A stretch of DNA of 64,000 bases. Source: Orbilia blumenaviensis. Lineage: Eukaryota > Ascomycota > Orbiliomycetes > Orbiliales > Orbiliaceae. Positions 35,020 through 45,600 of the stretch are shown here, one piece after another. The stretch covers positions 930,001 through 994,000 of the forward strand of contig JAVHNS010000001.1 of NCBI GenBank assembly GCA_036872755.1. Direction: 5' to 3'. The notes under the pieces were generated by a model. The model made no database searches. It was given only the letters and a program-made list of their open reading frames with translations, and was not told the origin of the DNA. How positions within the stretch are numbered: position 1 is the first letter of the stretch; the number at the start of each line of letters is the position of its first letter. The translations under genes and the position numbers were made by a program.

Positions 35020-35669
35020 TTACCTTCCTGCTGGTTCTTCGCCATGACCTTCTTTAGTCTCCTGATTTGAATTTGGCGATCCAAACCCAAGCTCTTTGGC
35101 TTTTGCACCGATCTCCTCTGGAGTGAACCTGTGCATCAATTTCAGGATTCTGCTAGGTTCCTGTTCGTTTTCTAAGTGTAGCTATTTCCATTTCCAATTT
35201 CCCGAAATTAGTTGACAATACGCGGCTATAGTGGGTTGAGATTTCATGCTAGGAACTTACAACGGGCACGTCGAACACCTGGGCGAGAGTTTATCAGTAA
35301 ATTTCTTTTTTAATTGTTATTAAAATATATCTTTAAAAAATATAGCTCTTTCATAAAACAAGTTCTAATTTCTAATACGAGCTCGCAATTTTAGATATTT
35401 ATTTCAATTTAGTCACTTACATATGCATCATGCCATTTTTCATTCACTGGCTCGGAAATATCTATTTTCTTGAATTGTGCTTTATTGCCGGTTTCGCGGA
35501 GTCGCCATGAGACAGTGTTCTGCTCAGCTGTGACACAGAGGCTGCAACCATTCTTGGTGAAAAATGTTAGGCGGAGAAGGCTCCAGGGGATCCGTGGGGG
35601 CATTTTGAATTTTGCCGGCGTTAATACTGGTATCGGTATACTGACGGGTATCCGCAACATTGTATTCAT
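35020..35669 (-). CDS. Glutaredoxin-like (DUF836) thiol protein with a micro-exon
   Basis: Three exons: 35669-35421, 35278-35261 (only 18 nt) and 35181-35020, giving 142 residues; the introns are 142 and 79 nt. The thioredoxin-fold core shows the strand LTFFTKNGC and a CSLC active site (Cys42-Cys45). The 18-nt exon encodes VFDVPV, whose Val-Pro is the cis-proline site. LHLENEQEPSRILKLMHRFTPEE follows (its first half only is conserved strand). This is the pattern of the fungal/plant glutaredoxin-like DUF836 family (yeast YDR286C type). It is probably a small redox protein, perhaps mitochondrial given the hydrophobic, acid-poor N-terminus; both points are inference. Without the micro-exon the frame is kept but the cis-Pro is lost, so correct splicing matters. 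Confidence 0.85.
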
Positions 35670-36609
35670 AGTGGCCTAGTCTAAGCTACGGAGAGGCGAG
35701 TTGCAAGCGACTCCCGGCATCAATTGCAAGGCTCGGCGCCTTGATCACGTGGTTTGTATTTAAACCTTCAGCTTCTAATTCCAGAATCGATTGTTACAAT
35801 GTGGGATTCTTTTGTGGGGCCTATGATCCAATTCGTTAACTTCCGCTTAGCTAAGCTAAGCCTCGTTATATATCTATACCTACGTAAGTAGGATATAATG
35901 TGCTGGAAAAGAGCTCGGGAGCCGATACAAATGTTAACATATATCAGTAGCTAGGATAGCGGTATAGCCTAGCCTCGAAGGACGGCGCTGAAGGCGAAGC
36001 ATATGACCTAAATAGGAAAGTTGTAGTTATGAGTGTGCACATGTGGCGAACGTTGCTTCCCAAAGGGTATATTCGTGCTACGGTTCTTTTCTATTAAGTT
36101 GGGCTGTCATAGTAGCAGCGTGGGCGTGTCTATACGGTAGCACGAAGATTTAGAGCTGACCTTGAAGCAGTCTGTTGTATTTTGTACTCACGGATTTGAA
36201 AACCGTGTTGGTTGAATTTTGAGGTAGCTACATGCTGTGAAGACAGGAGTTCAGAGACCTTTCTAGCTTTGAGAGCCTACAAGATAGGGTAGAAGAGGAG
36301 GAGCCTTGAAGCAATAGGTACCTATGTACTTCCATGGTGAAAGGCAGCATAGATAATAGAAAGGTTTTGACAGGCTTCTTTAAAGGAAAAAATTGAATTG
36401 AAAGAAAACATGTAGTTGAGCTCGGTTTCCTGGCCAGATTTTCATTTCTGGTTTCCATCTCAAGGGCTTTTTAGGTTCTAAGAGCCTTGGTAAGCTAGAT
36501 GACCAATGTAAAGCTGAGGAAATGACTGGATACTTACTATAGTTGCAGAGGAATGAAATTTGGACACAAAGGTAGTTAAAGCGAGGGTAGGTAGCCCATT
36601 CATTCTCCT
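35670..36609. other. Intergenic region
   Basis: This holds the promoter of the glutaredoxin-like gene and the 3' UTR of the minus-strand ASCH/PUA-like gene. Short open frames here have no recognisable content. Confidence 0.45.
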
Positions 36610-37104
36610 TTAGAAGATTCTTTGGGTATCGACACCATCGAGTTCCTCGGCCATGGCCAAGTCGACGTACATGTTGCCATTGGAGGTGGGCTTGGTATAT
36701 CCATTTGAGGCAATGTACATAAACTCCATTTCACGAGAAAGCTTTTGGAGACTGGTAATTTCGTAGGCAGCATTGTATCGGTGACGGCCGTTATTCAAAA
36801 TCCCGGCGTTGAATGCAGCATTGGAAGGACCCAATGGTTGAAGTTCCCCGTGCTTCTTCATGGGTCCGACAATAGCGACGTGGGTGATGCATTTGACTGG
36901 GTCTTTAACATAGAACCAAACCTTTGTGACTTTGTCACACCATGGGTTGACCTTGAAGAGAAACTTCTTCTCTCGATTAATATATTTCTGGAGTTCAGCT
37001 TTGGAGACGGTGATGAGAACGGCAGAGTCAGTACGGCCGAGAGGAACCGCGGAAGGGACAGCCGGGCTGCTACCGGACTTCTTGCCGCGTGCTGCTCGTG
37101 GCAT
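36610..37104 (-). CDS. Small ASCH/PUA-like fold protein (tentative)
   Basis: A single exon of 164 residues starting at the ATG at 37104. The N-terminus is short and basic with low complexity (RGKKSGSSPAVPSAVPLG). The rest is compact: SAVLITVSKAELQKYINREKKFLF, then VTKVWFYVKDPVKCITHVAIVGP, and later YEITSLQKLSR. A strand with a reach of INREK, an aromatic WFYV strand and a THVAIVGP strand are reminiscent of ASCH/EVE/PUA-like RNA-binding folds. The match is by pattern only. It could bind modified nucleotides or RNA, but I assign no function. It is the last small gene before the GTPase block. Confidence 0.6.
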   Translation of the reverse strand: MPRAARGKKSGSSPAVPSAVPLGRTDSAVLITVSKAELQKYINREKKFLFKVNPWCDKVTKVWFYVKDPVKCITHVAIVGPMKKHGELQPLGPSNAAFNAGILNNGRHRYNAAYEITSLQKLSREMEFMYIASNGYTKPTSNGNMYVDLAMAEELDGVDTQRIF

Positions 37105-38319
37105 GATGAGGATGGATTTGTTTTAGAGGGGTTCTTGAAGAGATTGATGATGTTTTATGATGCGATCGATGATGAGGGGATGTGATTTTTGAGTAGGAAG
37201 GCTTAATGGTATTGACTGTTGGTAGAAATCAGGGCTAGATGAAGAGCTGGTGGGTCGGGTGCTTAGAAAGAAAACTCGAACGGGTTGTATGGTATGATAC
37301 CAAAGCCTTGACACTCCTGCTCGGCACACTGACCAAAATCCTATAAGTTCTTTCCTCTGTAACTCCGCTAGCAGTAATTCAGCACGGAAAAGGCACATCT
37401 CCTAGTCGAATATAATTACATAGTGCTTCATGAGCCTTGAAACAGAGTAAAGAAATGCCTTTCACTAATGACTCAAGTCAGTCCCTTCGATACCTTACGA
37501 ACTTGAAGGTTTCTGACAAAAATTCAGAAATATTCTATAAAAAGCAGCCGCAATATCTCTATTATTCTCCGAGAAGGACCATAGGACTTGGATTCTTCTA
37601 AGACTAAAGTTTTACTCGACAGTGTCCGCGGATTCGGTGATGTTCCAATACTCCTTTGGCTTATCTCCTACACTATCCGCTATGGGAATTAAAATCTATT
37701 TATGAGTGAGCATAAAGTTTTCTCTAGTCATTGTTATCTTAAAGACAGGTGACTCCTAACAGCTATGCCCAATTAACTACCGGATCGTAAGCTAATATCT
37801 CGTTGAATAGGCCTAGGCTCTGGCTACTAGATAGCCATTCGACATAGCGCTACACTCGAGCTAGCTCTCATTGAACCTATATCCTAGATTTATTACCCAC
37901 AGACTGCTCCCTAAAGTTTCCTTGCGCCGTTCTTCAAGGCTACCCCTGCGACCACATCTCACAAATGTTGCTCGTGTTACGACGGTGACTACTAGAAAAT
38001 GCTCTACGTAATCACTGTCGGTAGCGTTAGTTAGTTACCCAACTTGATTTTTTCGGCGTTTCTAACTATGCGTAGAATGTTGTAGAAAGAGCAATCTCCA
38101 TATTAGAAGTATCACGAATGCTATATAAGATACTGGTACAGGTCAATCACACTGATGATGCTTTTTTACTAACATAAGAACTCGCCTCTAGGCCAGCTTA
38201 TCCATTCTAACACACACCAGAGGCACCATTTTATTCACTTATCTCTTCTAGACATCCCATCTAGATCATTAAACGAAGGACGAGACTACACGCGAAGACA
38301 GTCATCATTGTCAGCAGCT
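37105..38319. other. Intergenic region upstream of the first GTPase gene
   Basis: About 1.2 kb containing the divergent promoters of the ASCH/PUA-like gene (minus) and GTPase 1 (plus). No coding content is recognised. Confidence 0.45.
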
Positions 38320-41300
38320 ATGGCTCACAACAAGGACCCTAAGTCTATAGAAGGGCGCCTTCACTATCTTTTCACGGAGGGGCAGAACTTTCTTAAGTCA
38401 TGCAGTGCGCAACTAGAGTATATGAGTGACCATGGCTTCTTGGATAAAGGCGGGATGCGGGTTCAAAAACATATTCACAAACACCAAGACGTACAGCTGG
38501 ACTCTAAAGCAGTCATTGCATTTATTGGCGAGTCTGGAGCGGGGAAGTCAACTTTGCTCAACGCTCTACTCGATCGTGAGAATATAGTTCCAACAGTAAG
38601 TCGAGTTTTGAGATTTGAAGACCAGTTTCATGTCATCTCGAAGGGATATGCTAACTGGTTGGGTTTTATATGAGCAAAGTCTGGAATTAGAGCATGTACG
38701 TCGGTTGCAACTGAGTTTAGCAGCCGAGCACCTGATATGAAAACGCAGTTCCATGCGGTCATCGAATACGTAGGCCGTGAAGAGTTCGAGCGGGAAGTTG
38801 AAATCCTTAAATACGATATCGCAGGAGAGGACGAAACCCAATTTGACACCGAAAATGGATACGGCATGTTATCTGAAAGTGAAGACGAAGAGAATGATAA
38901 AAGCAGAATCAACATACCAGCCGTCAAACGTCGCCGTCTTTCAGATTCGTCCTCGGCTGCGGCCGCCGCAGTCGCGAGAGACAAAATGAAAGCGCTGTTC
39001 CCTGGATTCCAAGATTGTGATCTTCCAAGAATTCCAAAGATGGTAAAAGAGCTGTATGAAAACAACAAAACGTTGGCAGCAGGGAAGCAAATCATCGAAA
39101 GTGATGTGGAGGATGAGTTCGTCGAACAGATCCATGAAATGATTGCAAATCGTGGTGATGATGATGATACTGAACCGCAATTTTGGCCACTAATAAAAGT
39201 AATGCGGTATGATTAATATCCTATAAAGATTCAACGAGGAGCCTTACTAATACGTCAATACCTAGAGTCCACCTCGATGCAGAAGTTCTCGACGGAGATG
39301 CAGTCCTAGTAGACCTCCCAGGATTAAAGGATGATAATGCAGCTCGAGCGGCCGTCGCACAGGGATACCTCGCAAAAGCGAACGAGGTTATTATTGTTTC
39401 CCGACTTACTAGAGCTCTAACGGATGAAACCACAGCGGCGTTAGCAGAAATGGGATACACAAAACAGCTACAATTCGACGGGCGGAGACGAATTACCATT
39501 GTCTGCTCATTCTGCGATGTGAGTCCTCCTCCATGAGAAGTTCGAGATTCCAGATATTTCGATATCCGTGGATCTGCTAATGGCTCTGATTGATACTGAT
39601 AACTTTAATGCACAGCTATTTCGGCCCAGTGATGCTAGACAAGAGTTTAAGAACGTTAAGGCTTTTTCAGCAAGCTATGACGAACTAAATAAACAATTAA
39701 AGGCTATTCCGCCGAGAAAGGAGCTGAGGAAACTAAGGTTGCACACATATTTCCATCTTCCACTGCATCTACATATGTGCTTTTAAATTCAGATTATCTT
39801 TATTCTTATAATAAACTATACCAGCCATTCTAAATAAACGCTGACACTTCGATGCCCACAGTGCTACGAAACAACAAGAGTTCAAGAAGGAAATCGAAAG
39901 AATCAACAAGGCGTACGTATTGTTGTTTAAACGACACTATCTCTAACATGCAACGATATACTGACAGATGCTATGAATATTTAGACTTCAAGATCTTTGC
40001 TTGAAAAATCGTGATGAACAGGTGCCCATTCTTCTAACAAAAGTGTACAGCCGACTTCTTGGTGGGAGCACTATTATCAAGAGCTTTCTAGTGGCTTCTA
40101 AAGACTATCAAGACCTGCAAATTGGACAGTTCGAGGATGAGTTGGATCCCGAGGAATCTATAACTGTTAAACGTACCCAAATCCCACTTTTGCGGGAATA
40201 TTGCATGAGGATTCCCATGGAACAGAAGGTCTACCGAATGAAGTACTTCATCAACAACGTCTGGAGGGCGTTTGGGGCTACCCGGTTTCTAGTTGAAGAC
40301 CTGGGTACCTCTCTAAGTCAGAATATCAGGGATAACATCTGCGCTGACCTGGAAAGGGCGGCAAAAAGCATGCAGAAGGTCTTTAAGATACCATTTTTTC
40401 CCTATGACAGGCTTATTTAACGATATTAAATACCATAGGGACTTGTCAACCTACAAAATACGTGCTCAAAGGATATCGATCAAACCATTTCTGGTATTAT
40501 CAAACATGCGGGTATGTATTTTACGTTGCGGTTCTTTGCAAACTGATGGCTTTAATGATCTATATATACAGGCGTAGTAAGCATAACTAACTAGAATCTA
40601 GATCAGCTCGTCCATAATAGCGCACGGCACTGTGCGAGGGTTCAGGATAAATTTAGAAAGGTAAAATTGAACTTTTTCCTATATTTCTCCGGTAGATATC
40701 CAGGGACTTTAACTGAGAGCCCTGTCTTTAGGATTACCGTCACAGTGAGTCGGATTCTCGTGCAGCCAAGGCTGTATTTCAGTATGAGCAAAATATATTA
40801 TAAGTATACTAAAAAGAAACCCAACCATTAGATACCTACAAAGCAGTGTGCAGAAGACATGGAGATTGGAAGGACGACTCAAAGAAGAGCTTAAATCAAA
40901 GATTTTTGGCAATCATGGATGACGGTCTTGCCCAAGTTTGGAATCCGTCTATGGCAAAAGTGCAAGCAAGCTTGGCGGAGTATACCTCGAAATTTGATAA
41001 GCAACTCACCGTATTTGAAAATCGCTGGGAAAGTACGTATGCACTCAGCTATCCGCCCAAGGCTCGGTGGAGTTATGATACTAACGTGAAACTATAGGTA
41101 TCATTTATCAACACTGCTCCAACCCTCCGCAAGAGCTCGAAAGCAGTTTAAGTACCATTTTAAACTCTTTAAAGGCCATGTCTCTTGGAACACAAAAGCT
41201 GCTCGTAGACCAAGTCCAGAAAGTCAACGATAAACAAAGGTATGGAACCTACTTTGCTTGTTCCGTTAAGTCTTGGAGATGATTTAGCATTTCAGTGATC

Positions 41301-41806
41301 TCATACTCAGGACTGATAACTAGGGAAATAAATCGTGAGTTTACATCAACAAAGCGTATAAAGGACGCAATGGGCAACTGTTACGATGAAGCTGCCCGAC
41401 AATTTGGTGAGATCAATTCGAAGCTAGTCTCCTGGTCATTTGATGAAAATCATTAACCTTCTAACTTGCTTCGTGCAAACTAGGTCAAGGGTCATATGAC
41501 CGCATGATTGATACTATATCCGACGGCATCGAAAAAACGACAGTGTTCGAGGAAATCAAAGAGGCTATATCTACAGGATTGAGAAGTTTGGAAATTGCCC
41601 TAAATCTAGAAAACACGAAGTGGTGTCAGGATATCGGCGAAGAGCTCGAAACCAATATCAAAAATTGGATCTCGCTTTCCGACAAAGTTGAGCAGGCTGA
41701 ACTAGAGCAAAAGGCGAAGCTGAGGGCTATAGTTTCTCAGTTTGAAGAAACTATGAAGGACTTGGTTGCTGAAGCAAATGACCTTGAGGAACAAACCAAA
41801 ATCTAG
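38320..41806 (+). CDS. SLIP-GC/dynamin-like large GTPase, copy 1 (838 aa)
   Basis: Thirteen exons: 38320-38595, 38680-39206, 39266-39518, 39616-39737, 39862-39912, 39985-40378, 40439-40511, 40602-40660, 40732-40744, 40832-41032, 41098-41239, 41324-41406 and 41484-41806. The spliced frame is continuous. The start is the ATG at 38320, since the frame upstream has only a TTG. The G1 P-loop is GESGAGKS (residues 70-77). The switch-I Thr is Thr99 in SGIRACTS, created by the exon 1/2 junction. G3 is DLPG (284-287). The expected G4 lysine is replaced by Phe350 in CSFCD. The rest is helical and coiled, with NTYKAVCRR and INREFTST segments typical of fungal homologues of nuclear GTPase SLIP-GC. An acidic linker carries a likely nuclear signal (VKRRRL). 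Exon 7 uses a weak GTCTTT donor. It probably binds and hydrolyses GTP; its cellular role is unknown. Confidence 0.82.
40732..40744 (+). other. 13-nt micro-exon of GTPase copy 1
   Basis: Flanked by CTTTAG on the left and the strong donor GTGAGT on the right. It encodes DYRH plus one base. Including it joins exon 8 (phase 0) to exon 10 (phase 1) and restores the conserved NTYKAVCRR sequence; skipping it breaks the frame. Confidence 0.7.
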
Positions 41807-42641
41807 ATGGAACCCCAAATAAAACTGTGCGGATGGAATCTCACGATGTTTCATCCCTTAGATCAAATTGGATTGACGCTGAAGTCAATTTCTTTCGAAT
41901 ACAAATGAATTTTACCGTGGGCATCCACAACGGCCATGGCTGGAACCCCGTTGGCAAAGTTGATATTTTTAATGCATTAAATTTGCGATAACTTGTTTAG
42001 ATAACGCAAATGTAAATACCTCCTCGCATTAAACCTATATTGTCGAAGTACTCGATGTAAGTAAACCAGTTTCGCAGATAACTTGGAAACTAGATACTTA
42101 TCCAGAACAAAGGTACTCCTAAGCAACTGTAGTACAAACAAAGCAATTACCTAGATACCTAGGTACGCTTCAAATGAATTTACATGTTAAATCGAACAAC
42201 AAGGTGCCAACTACGTTGACAAACACCAAGATGAACCCTCGGACCCCCTTTTGCCTTTGTTCTCCCGATATCTGAGACCTAAATTTCCTGAGAATTCTAT
42301 TGTAAAAGCAAGATATGTGAAGATGCCGAAGTTTACGCACGTAGTTGCGCAATAATACTTAAAAAGCAAAATACAGTGGCGGTGGGTTCTCTGAAACGGG
42401 TTCTCAATAAAATAGTATCAATACCCAAGCCATATAAAGTCTATTTTCACTTGGTACTAGGGATCGATAAGGGTTGGACTCAGGTATTAAAAAGTAATAA
42501 TTTTAACCACAATCTTGCATCGCAATACAGGATTCTCTATCGAAGCCTAAAAGAGTTTGCTAAAAACAAGATTCGCAAAGCCCAGTGCTAGGGTAACAGT
42601 TGAGAGTACAAAGCCATCGGAATCGTGCTATTACGAGTAAG
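41807..42641. other. Convergent gap between the two GTPase genes
   Basis: An 835-nt AT-rich stretch between the 3' ends of the two related genes. It should hold both terminators. I see no mobile element or gene. Confidence 0.45.
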
Positions 42642-45600
42642 TTAGGCGGTCAGCACATCCCGCAGCTCAGCAATACTCTTTCCGCTTAAGCTCCCAATAC
42701 TTTTCATCATCTTCTCTATGGCTGGAGCAGTTGTCGTGACGATATTCCGAATCAACTCATTTTTGCTGTTCAGATTGTCGTCGGAATCACTCGGGAAATC
42801 CAGTCGGTCAACTGTAATAAAGCCCAGTTTCTTCTCAAGCCTTTCGATCACCTGGAGGCGGCAATTCTCTATGGCGGAAATGGTATGTCGTTCGACGTCC
42901 CGAAGGTCTTTCATAATGATATCCCCGATGTGGTCGAAAATACCTTCATTTTCAATACTCTCGCTAATCACGTCGAGGATCATGTTCTTGGCGCCGTTGC
43001 CTAGTATAGGACGTTAGATCAAAGGTCAAAGTTCAATACCTTGTATTAAAAGTACCTTTCATGTCCTTCGCTGTGTGGTAGGTGTCCTACATCAAACCCT
43101 TCAGTGCTTCTGGGCGAAGAAAGGTGCGGGCTCCATGCCTAAAGACCAAGAGAATTAGTAAGGGGACTAACGTTATCTAAAGGCAAACCGGCTACCTGAA
43201 CATATGATGGGCCTCTCTAACTGCATTGCGACATATTTCAACGACCTGTGCACAACTACCCTCGAGTTCCTTTGCAAAGATATTTTTGAAGGCAGTTCTC
43301 AAGATAGGATTCATCCCCTGTTCATCTAAGTTTTCTGCAAGTAGCGTGAGTTATTATCTCCCACACTAGTCGCCTTCGAAGTGGAAATTGAGAGCAGATC
43401 TTACTTTCGAGTAGATTCTCTATGCCTTCAATCGATCCGCAGAATCTTACTTGGAAGGTTGTCACCATTTGAACCAGGTATGTGATGGTGTTTTTCCACG
43501 GCGTGCACATCTCCTCTCGTAGATCTTCGAGGAGATAAGAATTCCAATTGATACCACCTTCAATTTCGCCTCCCCCTCGACAGATCATTCTTACGGTAGC
43601 TTTCTCTCTGTTAGACCCTGGAAAAATATATATGAGTCGTATACTGAGTACGTACTAAGAGGTTCCTGTAATTATAGCACGATTGTGAGACACGGAGCTA
43701 GCGTTAACTCTATATGGCTTTATGCATACCTACCTTTGCGTGTATAATTTTTCTCTTGGTCTTCTCAATGGCCTCGAAAGTTGATACTTCTATTTAACAG
43801 TTAGAGACCAATCACTTGCTCCAGTTGCCAAATTGTAAAAGTCGTACCTGCTTGGGTCAAAATCTGTGCCAATGCACTGGAAATATTCGTGGTGAGTTCC
43901 TGGCGGACAATAAGCATCTCCTACCGACTCGTTAGAGCTTTTCTCTTTCAGTCGCCAAACTTCCTCGAACCTATTGTCTTGATAGGTAACTTACAGCCTC
44001 TAAACTCGTCAGAGTACGTCTAACGGTCTGCCCCACAACCGCTTGAGCCGCTGGCGGGAGCCTAACGGCAGCTGAGGACCAGAATAACAAATTTGCAACG
44101 ATTCTTTGTGATTCTACCAGCCTTGCCATTGCAAGACGATATTGCCTTGAATATGTCATTGCACCGATGTATTCTTGCAACTCGAAGAGCTGTTCCACGT
44201 TCCTGTTTTTACGCATTCGAGCGGCGAAAGTACTTCCATCGGCCTTTAATTCCATGTAGCGGATTGGATCGACCCTGAAAACCCGCCAAGTGATATCATC
44301 TGTTTGAATTGTTCTTCCAAAGGCCTCTATGGCTTGAGGTTCAATAAAGTCATCTAGGATCAAGGAGCAAACTTCGCTTAGCCTACTCGAAGAGACAACT
44401 AGGTTAGTGGCCATGCATTGTTGAAAGCACCTTGGTTTCAAGGCCTGGGCTTTGGGTATATATATATGTGTGTGTGCACCTAGATCGCTACATACCTACG
44501 CTCGTGGCGTTTAATATTGCATTCCATCTGAATTTTGTCGTTCGGGTGATTTGCTCGACTATTTAGACCAAACCGTTACCATCAAATATACTAAGATTCA
44601 AAGTTATCGTTGCCGTAGTATATATACCTAGCGTGGGAGACTTGGTTTTGAGCATGTCTCAGATCTGCAGAGACTTCATCGAATGTATCCTTGAACTGCT
44701 TGTTTTTCTTGAACCAAGCTTTAGCTTTTTCGGGTGTATATTCCTGTACCCTCAAGTTAGTACTGCGATACCTTTCTACGATATAAATTCTACCAGCCCT
44801 TAATTTATACTAACATCTAAGTGAGTCGTAACAATAACGCCTCTTGATCTTCCATCTAAGAAAGTTACACCTTCATAACCAATCTCCTCCAAGGTATTGA
44901 TGTCGTCCACAAATATATTATCCAAATGTGTAACAATGATGAGCTCCTGGGCCACTGAAAGATATCTTTGCATCGGGTCCACTCGAGTAACATTATCGTC
45001 GATTCCAGGGATGTCTGCAATAACAGCGCCAGTATCGAGAACTTCCGAATCAAGGTAAACTCTATAAACTCGGTCACCTACAATCCTTAGATTAATTCAA
45101 TATAAATGGGAACTTACCGAATTTTCTCAATGATAGGCCATTTCTCCTGGGCAGTCGGTTTTTCGCTAGGACTGACAGTCAAGCTCCTAAGCGTTGCCGC
45201 GCACTCTTGTTCGCTTTCGCAATGAATAGTCAATACTCCCGTCTGAGGGATCCCGTCTTTAGCATATAACTCGTCGATCTGCCTCAATACGTCGGGGAGT
45301 GACTCCAACTTAATCCCAGGGAAGAGATGCTTTAGTCGCTGGCTGGTTGCTTTTGACTCCCTAGTTATCGGTTTCTGAAATTTTGGGGGCACTTTTGCCC
45401 CCTTTGGTTTCGCGGTGCCCCCCTTCTGTTCAACTTCAATTTCTTCAAACAAGAATTGCGTCTCTTCCTCAAGTTGGGTCTTCCCAACGTATGTAACCAC
45501 CATGGTGAAGAGTTTGAACTCCGAGTTGCACCTGGAAAACTCAAGAATGACAGGCATGCAATAGCCCTCATCTCCCTATTTAAACAAAAATTGTTTAGCC

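Noticed and set aside
38308..38319. Upstream start for GTPase copy 1
   Set aside because: The first codon there is TTG; the ATG at 38320 is used.
43056..43089. A 35-nt intron from GTAGGA to ATGAAAG to remove the TAG in GTPase copy 2
   Set aside because: Too short for a fungal spliceosomal intron, and it removes the conserved DTYHTAKDMK residues.
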